DNA from: an uncultured Eggerthellaceae bacterium
GTDB lineage: Bacteria > Actinomycetota > Coriobacteriia > Coriobacteriales > Eggerthellaceae
Assembly: GCA_934623455.1 (NCBI GenBank)
Contig: CAKTVK010000058.1
Coordinates: 1 to 12,036 of the forward strand
DNA length: 12,036 bases
Direction: 5' to 3'
The translations under genes and the position numbers were made by a program. Below are positions 6,736 to 12,036 of the stretch, in pieces (the first letter of the stretch is position 1; each line of letters begins with the position of its first letter). The notes beneath the pieces are model-generated. The model worked only from the letters and a program-made list of their open reading frames with translations, had not been told where the DNA came from and ran no database searches.

Positions 6736-7947
6736 ATGACGCAACTCATCTCAACCTGCGGCGCGCATGCCGCGGGTGGCGCCGCAGCGCGCGTTGTCGC
6801 CGTTGCGACCGCAGCCGCTGTTGCTGTTTCCCTGCTGGGCCTTTCAACTCCGTCCCGCGCTGAAGCAACCAGCGCGCCCGCCGTGACGCAAACGCGTATC
6901 GTCACGTGGCTCTCCACCGACGAGCAGCCTGACTTCGCAGAAGCATTCGAGCAGGACGGGCTGACGTATTCCCTGGTTGGCACGGAAATCGAGCAGCTCG
7001 AATCGCAGTTCGGCATGGTGCCGGCGCAACGTTCCGTGACCGTGCCGTGCGAGCCCGCTGATCTGGATGCGGCGCGCAACTCGTTTGCGCAGGCGCTCGA
7101 CGTGGACCAGGACGGCTATGCGGGTTCCATCCCGTTGGTGCAGGTGACGTACGCTCCCGTGTACGCGCAGCGCTCGTGGGAAGTGAACGAGCTGCGCGAT
7201 TTCGCAGGGCTTCCCAGTAACGATGCAATCCAGATTGCCGCCGAGCTGTCGTTCACCAATCCCGAAACGGAAAATGACCTGGTCCTTCGCCTGGCATCGC
7301 TTTCGTGGTCCATCGATGCGCGAGATGCGAACGGACTTCCGTCGTCGTACACAGCCCACGCGCTGTACCGCGGCGCCGATACCGCATCGGTGCTTGACCA
7401 TTACGACGTGACGGCGTTTTACGAGGGCGACGTGCAAGCAACCGAGCCGGTCATCACGTACCAGGCCACGTTGAGCTATCGTGCGCCTGTTGCCGAAGCC
7501 TCGGGCGGTGCGGACGATTCCGACGAGCTGTCTCTTGCAGCCATCGCGGCGGCCGCGGCTGCCGTTGCCGCAGCGGCGGCGGCGTTCGGCGTGTTCTTCT
7601 GGCGCCGACATCGCGACGTGCGCGTATGCCGCGTGGAGGCCGCTGCTTGCGAAGATGTTTCTGCAGGTCAAGGGTGCGATGATGACTCTGACGCTCCGAG
7701 CGGTTGCCAGCAGGGCGGCCAGGGAAGCAATGCTGCGCAAGAAACGCTCAAGGTGATTGCCCGTGTTTCCTCGAAACGCGCGAAGGATGGATCGCTTGTT
7801 GTGGAGCTTCCGCCGCACTTGGATGTGGCAGCGCAGCGCTACGCTCTGATGCTGGCGCCTCACAAGGCGGACGGCGGCGTTCTGAACGTCGTGCAGTGCG
7901 GCCGCCTTGTTGTCTCTACCTGCGCTGATCGCATCGTGTACTTGTAG
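6736..7947 (+). CDS. Secreted, single-pass membrane protein with cytoplasmic tail, unknown function
   Basis: ATG 6736 follows AAGGGGG (6724-6730) and lies 13 bases after the previous stop, so it is almost certainly cotranscribed and perhaps coupled. Residues 1-43 are a Sec signal peptide with a long Ala/Val core ending PSRAEA. Residues about 45-255 form the exported domain, apparently beta-rich, with a repeated pattern of IVTWLS, SLVGTEI, LVQVTYAPV and ITYQATLSYRAPV strands. A transmembrane segment at about 265-288 consists largely of alanine and is followed by WRRHR, a stop-transfer signal. The remaining 110 residues are cytoplasmic and contain six cysteines, a Gln/Gly/Ser linker and a small domain from about residue 335. 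No family is recognised. Gene order suggests it works with the adhesin or lipoprotein, for example as an anchor, chaperone or sensor; this is inference. Confidence 0.85.
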   Translation: MTQLISTCGAHAAGGAAARVVAVATAAAVAVSLLGLSTPSRAEATSAPAVTQTRIVTWLSTDEQPDFAEAFEQDGLTYSLVGTEIEQLESQFGMVPAQRSVTVPCEPADLDAARNSFAQALDVDQDGYAGSIPLVQVTYAPVYAQRSWEVNELRDFAGLPSNDAIQIAAELSFTNPETENDLVLRLASLSWSIDARDANGLPSSYTAHALYRGADTASVLDHYDVTAFYEGDVQATEPVITYQATLSYRAPVAEASGGADDSDELSLAAIAAAAAAVAAAAAAFGVFFWRRHRDVRVCRVEAAACEDVSAGQGCDDDSDAPSGCQQGGQGSNAAQETLKVIARVSSKRAKDGSLVVELPPHLDVAAQRYALMLAPHKADGGVLNVVQCGRLVVSTCADRIVYL

Positions 7948-7984
7948 GCGAAATCCCGGGGCGCACACCCATTTCGTGCGCTCC

Positions 7985-8010
7985 GATGTTCGCGCAACCT
8001 CGCGAATGTC
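7985..8010 (+). terminator. Hairpin downstream of the operon, weak terminator candidate
   Basis: GATGTTCGCG (7985-7994) pairs with CGCGAATGTC (8001-8010) around CAACCT, giving ten pairs of which two are G-U. It starts 37 bases after the last stop of the operon. There is no T-tract, so it is not a textbook intrinsic terminator; it may cap the transcript 3' end together with the next element. Confidence 0.35.
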
Positions 8011-8012
8011 TC

Positions 8013-8136
8013 ATGATAAAAACGGCCCACTTTTCTGTGGGTTTGCTGAAGCTAACTTTTTTGCGACCTGGGAAAACGTTCGTTTTTCGCGCGAGTTCGA
8101 GCAAAAAAGCACAGAAAAGTACCCCGTTTTTATCAT
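8013..8136. repeat. 124-bp element bounded by near-perfect 27-bp inverted repeats
   Basis: The left arm 8013-8039 (begins ATGATAAAAACGG) is complementary to the right arm 8110-8136 (ends CCGTTTTTATCAT) with two mismatches in 27 positions. Further in, CTTTTTTGC (8056-8064) pairs with GCAAAAAAG (8101-8109), so the right arm is continuous for 36 bases while the left has a 16-base bulge (8040-8055). Within the left arm, CCCAC-N6-GTGGG forms its own small hairpin. No protein is convincingly encoded. The shape fits a non-autonomous miniature element, a dispersed intergenic repeat, or a bidirectional transcription barrier. Confidence 0.75.
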
Positions 8137-8339
8137 CGGCTGGTTAACCCGCCCCGCCGCCGTCCCGCAACTCGAACCGCCCCGCCGCCTTCTGCACCCC
8201 TTCGCTATTCCAACCGGTCGCTTCCGCCGCCGTCCTCTGCTGCCCTTGTCGCCAGTCTGCGGTTCTTGAGCCGCGAGTCTTGGCGCCCTTGTTGTAGCCT
8301 GCGCCGCCGCCTTCCACTGCTCTGATCGCGTTGCGGCTA
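8137..8339. other. Gene-free C/T-rich stretch
   Basis: The plus strand is strongly pyrimidine-biased with recurring CCGCCGCC(G/T)(T/C) blocks (for example near 8146, 8175, 8226 and 8301). Frames that stay open through it are low-complexity and lack ribosome sites. No gene, terminator or promoter is seen. Confidence 0.5.
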
Positions 8340-8436
8340 CAACAAATTGACAAAAGCGGCCCAAAAACGCTGCAACAAATTGACAAATTGCAACAAATTG
8401 ACAAAAATAGCCTCAAAACTGTGCAACAAATTGACA
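8340..8436 (+). repeat. Four exact 13-bp direct repeats, iteron-like
   Basis: CAACAAATTGACA occurs at 8340-8352, 8373-8385, 8391-8403 and 8424-8436, with start-to-start distances of 33, 18 and 33 bases. The 20-base spacers of the first and last pairs are related (13 of 20 positions equal), so a 33-base unit appears to have been duplicated. Each copy contains TTGACA, the consensus -35 hexamer, but no matching -10 box follows at the right distance. Copies 1, 2 and 4 are on the same helical face (three turns of 10.5-11 bases). Binding sites for a dedicated protein are likely; a replication-type iteron is one possibility. Confidence 0.8.
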
Positions 8437-8730
8437 CTGCGCTATGAGTCCGCACCTGTCTTCGCCGTTCCGGCCCTTCCGCCACTCCCGCATCACCATC
8501 CTCTGCTCGTCGCGTCAATTGTGTGCAACTCTCTTGCCCGTCGTGCGCGGCGATACGCATTGCAATGGGCATCGCGGCAAGCGCCCCAGCGAAGGTCGCG
8601 CAGTCGCTTCATGCTCCGCTTGCAAACCGTGCCTTCACCTGCGGATTTTACGCCGCATACTGTATCGTAACGGCTTTGGCATTGTGGTTGCTGTTTCCCC
8701 TGATGCGATATGGAATCATGCCCTAAACGA
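8437..8730. other. Stretch without a convincing gene
   Basis: An open frame from GTG 8523 to 8726 gives 67 residues with a hydrophobic stretch (FYAAYCIVTALALWLLFPLM) near its end. It has no ribosome site and no recognised family. It may be a small membrane peptide or the decayed end of a gene. Nothing else is seen. Confidence 0.3.
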
Positions 8731-8759
8731 TTGTCTCCACCGCCTAAAAAAACTATAAT
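8731..8759 (+). promoter_or_regulatory. Near-consensus sigma-70-type promoter
   Basis: TTGTCT (8731-8736) and TATAAT (8754-8759) are separated by exactly 17 bases. The -10 box is a perfect match and the -35 box matches at four of six positions. It would start transcription near 8766, toward the riboswitch about 400 bases downstream, with no good open frame in between. It may drive the riboswitch-controlled surface protein with a long leader, or a separate small RNA. Confidence 0.65.
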
Positions 8760-8956
8760 TTCACCGTTCGTGGTTGGACAGCGGTATTTCTGTGCCCAAA
8801 AACGGGGAAACTCGGCGGAATTTCGAGTGGGGCCTTATCCGAAATGAGACCTCAAACGAAGTTCCTCCCCAGATTTCGATCAAGGCGCCCAATGCGCTTT
8901 TGACCAGGGAATACAGGCGGTTGGAGCACGAATCATGACTTGTGTCTTTGCGGTTC

Positions 8957-9150
8957 GCCAAAGCGCAGCGCATCCGGGGGCTTCGCTCACTTGAGCGGTT
9001 GCCTTAAAGACGCGCCTCGTCAAAGCATTGTGTGCCGAAGCGCCCCAAGCGCTAAAGTGCCGTGCCAAAGCGCAGTGCGCCTTTGAGCTCTGCTCGTCAG
9101 AATTGGTCAATCAGCCCGATTCGTCGAAGCAGGATGCCCAAAGCGCCGCG
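8957..9150. repeat. Dispersed copies of a GC-rich 15-mer
   Basis: GCCAAAGCGCAGCGC (8957-8971), GCCAAAGCGCAGTGC (9064-9078) and GCCCAAAGCGCCGCG (9136-9150) are close relatives in direct orientation, and a partly matching inverted copy (GCGCCCAATGCGCTTT) lies at about 8885-8900. They lie in the leader region before the riboswitch. Role unknown; they could form alternative RNA hairpins. The remainder of 8760-9164 shows no gene. Confidence 0.5.
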
Positions 9151-9164
9151 CCCAACGCGTGCCC

Positions 9165-9360
9165 GCAAAGATGGACAAGGGAATCAGGTGAAATTCCTGA
9201 ACGGCACCCGCCGCTGTAAGCGCGGAGCCGGGCGCTTCAAAGGCGAAAGCCGGCCACTGGGGCAACCTGGGAAGGCGGAGCGCACGGCGTGAAGGCAGGC
9301 AAGCATGGGCGTACGCTTGCACACTTTCGAACGCGCAAGTCAGAAGACCTACAAGACATG
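9165..9360 (+). promoter_or_regulatory. Cobalamin (B12) riboswitch aptamer
   Basis: The conserved blocks of the cobalamin riboswitch (Rfam RF00174) appear in the right order: GGGAATCAGGTGAAATTCCT (9179-9198), then ACGGCACCCGCCGCTGTAAG (9201-9220), a GCCACTG block (9253-9259), GGGAAGGCGG (9269-9278) and, near the 3' end, AAGTCAGAAGACCT (9337-9350). The AGTCAG-GACCT end block is diagnostic. It binds adenosyl- or methylcobalamin-type ligands and normally lowers expression of the downstream gene when cobalamin is abundant. Here it is followed by an intrinsic terminator at 9408-9444 and a secreted protein gene at 9493. The 5' boundary is approximate, because the P1 stem is not resolved by eye. Confidence 0.93.
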
Positions 9361-9407
9361 GCGCAAATCAGCACGTCAAAGGCGGATTTCTCCCACGGGA
9401 AAACGGG

Positions 9408-9444
9408 CCGTGATGGAAGATATCCATCACGGTTTTTCTTTTTT
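9408..9444 (+). terminator. Riboswitch-controlled intrinsic terminator
   Basis: CCGTGATGGA (9408-9417) pairs perfectly with TCCATCACGG (9423-9432) across a five-base loop, followed by TTTTTCTTTTTT (9433-9444). It lies between the cobalamin aptamer and the start codon at 9493, so transcription attenuation is expected. CACGG at 9394-9398 can instead pair with CCGTG at 9408-9412, the terminator's 5' arm, and is a candidate antiterminator. Confidence 0.93.
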
Positions 9445-9492
9445 GGGGAAAACGACGTGGCGGATAAGGCCAAGGAAAAAGAAAGGAACAAA

Positions 9493-12036
9493 ATGAAGAA
9501 GAAGCTCTTCAGAAAGGATAGCCCGGCTACTAAGGTAACGGCTGCTGTTCTTTCGGTTACGCTTGCATTCGGCATGACGCCTGCCGTTGCACTTGCGCAA
9601 CCTGCCGCTGAACCCGAAAGCGGCATTACGGCGCTGAGCGACAGCGATGTCGCTGCAGTGAAGGCTCTCATCGCGGCGCTGCCTACGGCTCCTCAGGTCA
9701 CGGCAGCGGAAAAGGGCACCTACGACAGTCAGATTAAGGCTGCGGTTGATGCCTTCAACGCGCTTGACGAAGCCGATCGGCAAACCCTGGACACTACCAA
9801 TGTTGATGGCGGCAGCCAGTCCTATGGCCGTACTTTGGAGTGCGCCGAGTGGGCAATGAAGGCAAAGGCCGACTGCGACAACAGCACCACGCTTGCAGAC
9901 AACACGTACACCGAAACCACCACCCCTGCGCTGTCTTCCGAGTACAGCAAGGGTAAATCCACTTCAAGCCGTCAGCGTCCGTGGAGCATCACCGACGTCA
10001 CCGTTGCTGCTGGCAAGGCTACAGGCACGGTAACGGTTGAAAGCAAGACCTACGACTACATCTACATGGGTGGCAAGAAGTTTGAGAACTCCGCACCGAG
10101 CGGCAGCAACTCCACCTTCAAGAACGTGCCGATTGACCTGAACAGTACGCAGTACCTGACTGCTCATTCGACCTCTATGGGCACCGAAATCGTATTCTCG
10201 ATCACCAGCACCATCGATGAGTCCGCGGCTGCGCCTGAGCCCGTTGTGACCGAAATTGCTACCGAGAACATCACGAACGCCACGGGCATGTTCAAGGTTG
10301 TTTCTGCGTCCATCGAGACCACGGGCGACAAAGTGAACCTGCGCTTCGCTCTGAACGGCACCGGCTACGGCGACCTGTTCATGGGCACGTTTGATCAGTG
10401 CGTGGCTGCCGAATCTACTATTGAAAGCCAGCTGATCCACTACACCACGAATGAAGCCGGCAAGTACGAGTTCGTTGTTCCTGTTGAAGCAGGCGAAAAC
10501 ACCTACGCTGTTGCTGCTTTGGGCGCGCGCAACTACGCCGCTTACAAGAACGGCCAGAAGGCGTTCTGGCAGTGCGTGTATCCTCGCATGTTCAAGCTGG
10601 ATACCGATGCGGAAACGCTGTGGACGGGCGACTACGAAGGCCAGGCTGCTCTGACCGCATCTGTGACGGGAAAGGCCCCGGCGGTGACCGCAGCAACGCT
10701 GGACACCGTTGGTGGCCCTCAGTCTAACGGCTATTCTGAGACGGCAATCATCACCACCGATGCAACCGCTGCCTACATGGGAACCGCTGAAGCTGCCTCG
10801 CTGGCAACCGAAGGCATCATCGAGGCTGCTAATGGCACGCTTTCTCTGCCTATCGTTGATGGCAATCGCGGTGGCCTTCAGTCCTACGACGGCACGTTCA
10901 CCGAAGCAATTGCGTTCCGCCAGGCCGATAACACCTGGATTGACACGACCGTTACGCTGAACAAGAACAACATGACGCTCACCATCGCAGGCGCTGCTGT
11001 TCCCACCGAGCCCCCCACAACGGCAACTGTGAGCTACTCTGCACAGACGGCTGGTGCTTACTTGGCTGCTCCCGCTGCAGACAAGGAAGTATCCGGTGAC
11101 CTGGCAGAATCTTACGGTTACGCGGACTCCATCGTTCCTTCCGAGGGCGTTTCCGTGGCTGACGTTATGGTTGCTGCCGCCATTGATGTGTTTGGCGAAG
11201 AGGCATTCACCACCGAGACCGCCAAGACCATGTTGGATTGGTCGGACTCCGGTTGGGTGAAGACGTACTTCGGTACCGATGCCTCCAATGGCTTCCTTGT
11301 GAACCATGCGACCCCGAACGATGGCACCGAATCTTCTTTTGGTGGCTACAACGGCACCATGATTACCACCACGAAGGTCAATAGCGGTGACTTCGTTGAG
11401 TTCTACTCCTATCAGTCCGACTCTTACGCCGACAAGTACACGTACGTTGAAGCCCCTGCTCAGGCTTTTGCTGGTGCATCTTTTAACGTGACGGTGACGG
11501 GCGTTTCCGCCATGAACGGCTACTTGTACAAGGACGCTGCTGCCATGAAGGCTGCTGCCACTGCTCTGGAAGGCGTTAAGCTTGCCACGGTGGACGCAAC
11601 GACAGGCGCAGTGACCGAACTTGAAGGCGTTACCACGAACGCTGAAGGCAAGGCAACGGTGACCCTGCCCGAAGGTGGCGACTACTACCTAGCCGCATGC
11701 GGCAGCGACAGCACGGGCACGCCCGTTATCATGAACCCCACGAAGGTGAGCGTTCTGGGCGGCACGTACAACATCACTGCTAGCATCAACAAGAACAGCG
11801 ATCACACGCCGTTCACCATGTGCAAGGTGTCCGACGCTGCTCTGTTTGTTGAGAACGGCACCATGATGGTTCGCTTCAAGACTTCTTCCGCCAGCTACAA
11901 GGGCATCTTCATGGGCGTTGTGGCTGATGCAACGCTTGATAAGACCATTATGGGCGAGAAGACCTCCGACGGTTTCTACCAATTTGAGGTTCCGGTGACT
12001 GCCGACATGCTGACCGCTCCTACGCCGGTCACGCTG
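9493..12036 (+). CDS. Cobalamin-regulated secreted multidomain surface protein with transcobalamin-like segment (partial, runs off the right edge)
   Basis: ATG 9493 behind AAAGGA (9482-9487) opens 848 codons without a stop; GTG 9457 is a weaker in-frame alternative. Residues 1-35 are a Sec signal peptide ending ALA. Residues 50-100 are helical, with the IAALPTAP...AAVDAFNALDEADRQ pattern of small linker domains in Firmicute surface proteins. Four beta-rich modules carry a Y/F-x-MG motif: YDYIYMGG (187-194), LFMG (Met297), AYMG (Met429) and IFMG (Met807). Residues about 510-652 resemble the transcobalamin-like DUF4430 fold in extended form: GVSVADVMVAA, WVKTYFGTDASNGFLVNHAT and SGDFVEFYSYQ, ending DKYTYVE. 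A SpaA/Ig-like domain follows (about 655-755, EGKATVTLPEGGDYYLAA). With the upstream B12 riboswitch, a surface role in cobalamin (or corrinoid) capture is inferred. The anchor would lie beyond the edge. Confidence 0.88.
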   Translation, partial: MKKKLFRKDSPATKVTAAVLSVTLAFGMTPAVALAQPAAEPESGITALSDSDVAAVKALIAALPTAPQVTAAEKGTYDSQIKAAVDAFNALDEADRQTLDTTNVDGGSQSYGRTLECAEWAMKAKADCDNSTTLADNTYTETTTPALSSEYSKGKSTSSRQRPWSITDVTVAAGKATGTVTVESKTYDYIYMGGKKFENSAPSGSNSTFKNVPIDLNSTQYLTAHSTSMGTEIVFSITSTIDESAAAPEPVVTEIATENITNATGMFKVVSASIETTGDKVNLRFALNGTGYGDLFMGTFDQCVAAESTIESQLIHYTTNEAGKYEFVVPVEAGENTYAVAALGARNYAAYKNGQKAFWQCVYPRMFKLDTDAETLWTGDYEGQAALTASVTGKAPAVTAATLDTVGGPQSNGYSETAIITTDATAAYMGTAEAASLATEGIIEAANGTLSLPIVDGNRGGLQSYDGTFTEAIAFRQADNTWIDTTVTLNKNNMTLTIAGAAVPTEPPTTATVSYSAQTAGAYLAAPAADKEVSGDLAESYGYADSIVPSEGVSVADVMVAAAIDVFGEEAFTTETAKTMLDWSDSGWVKTYFGTDASNGFLVNHATPNDGTESSFGGYNGTMITTTKVNSGDFVEFYSYQSDSYADKYTYVEAPAQAFAGASFNVTVTGVSAMNGYLYKDAAAMKAAATALEGVKLATVDATTGAVTELEGVTTNAEGKATVTLPEGGDYYLAACGSDSTGTPVIMNPTKVSVLGGTYNITASINKNSDHTPFTMCKVSDAALFVENGTMMVRFKTSSASYKGIFMGVVADATLDKTIMGEKTSDGFYQFEVPVTADMLTAPTPVTL

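Noticed and set aside
5976..7079. 367-codon open frame on the minus strand
   Set aside because: It overlaps the adhesin end, the lipoprotein and the start of the next gene in antisense. It has no ribosome site and is Arg/Ser/Ala-rich low complexity.
6844..7968. 374-codon open frame on the minus strand
   Set aside because: It is antisense to the membrane protein gene at 6736-7947 and lacks a ribosome site or recognisable domains.
8027..8043. Simple intrinsic terminator CCCAC-loop-GTGGG followed by TTT
   Set aside because: The stem is five pairs with only three following T residues; it is better explained as part of the left arm of the larger inverted-repeat element.
8340..8436. CRISPR array
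   Set aside because: The repeats are only 13 bases long with unequal spacing (33, 18, 33), and two spacers resemble each other. No cas genes are present.
8144..8572. 142-codon minus-strand frame containing repeated SICC peptides
   Set aside because: The peptide repeats come from the 13-bp DNA repeats and the rest from the C/T-rich tract. No ribosome site is seen and the product is low complexity.
8761..8973. 70-codon minus-strand frame just after the strong promoter
   Set aside because: It is oriented against the promoter, has no ribosome site and no recognised domain. It could be a translated intergenic repeat, but that cannot be shown here.
9964..11307. 447-codon open frame on the minus strand
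   Set aside because: It is antisense to the riboswitch-controlled surface protein, whose plus frame has a signal peptide, ribosome site and recognisable domains. The minus frame is open because of codon bias and has a basic, His-rich composition typical of shadow frames.

Overview
The window most likely comes from a gut or oral actinobacterium of the class Coriobacteriia (Eggerthellaceae/Slackia-like). This is inferred from the moderately high GC content, the GC-rich third codon positions, the style of the LPXTG surface proteins with repeated CnaB-type domains, and a cobalamin riboswitch in front of a very large secreted protein. No rRNA, tRNA, transposase, integrase or CRISPR array is visible, so the assignment rests on protein style alone.

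Left edge (1-434): the N-terminal 89 codons of a minus-strand gene run off the edge. The product carries an AT-hook-like RGRP motif followed by a sequence resembling a ribbon-helix-helix DNA-binding domain. It is separated from the next gene by an AT-rich divergent intergenic region with two inverted repeats and a plausible promoter.

Surface-protein operon (435-7947, plus strand): the closely spaced genes encode, in order, a CpaE/TadZ/MinD-like protein with a degraded P-loop; a small one-pass membrane protein; a large adhesin with a signal peptide, an Ala/Gly-rich stalk, a short thioester-like segment, about six CnaB/SpaA-type domains and an LPQTG sorting signal; a His/Cys-rich Ser-linker lipoprotein; and a secreted one-pass membrane protein with a cytoplasmic tail. 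The adhesin has no stop codon after its sorting signal. Its frame runs on into the lipoprotein, which has its own Shine-Dalgarno site and a perfect lipobox, so the two read as a single 1514-codon frame. No sortase gene lies in the window.

Long non-coding stretch (7948-9164): about 1.2 kb without a convincing gene. It holds a 10-bp hairpin, a 124-bp element bounded by near-perfect 27-bp inverted repeats, a C/T-rich tract, four exact 13-bp direct repeats at 33/18/33-bp spacing, a near-consensus promoter and several copies of a GC-rich 15-mer.

B12-controlled surface protein (9165-12036, plus strand): a cobalamin riboswitch is followed by a textbook intrinsic terminator and then by the first 848 codons of a secreted multidomain protein that runs off the right edge. 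It contains four modules with a Y-x-x-MG or F-MG motif and a segment resembling the transcobalamin-like DUF4430 fold. Together these suggest a surface protein made when cobalamin is scarce, possibly to capture the vitamin. The function is inferred; the riboswitch and terminator are seen directly.
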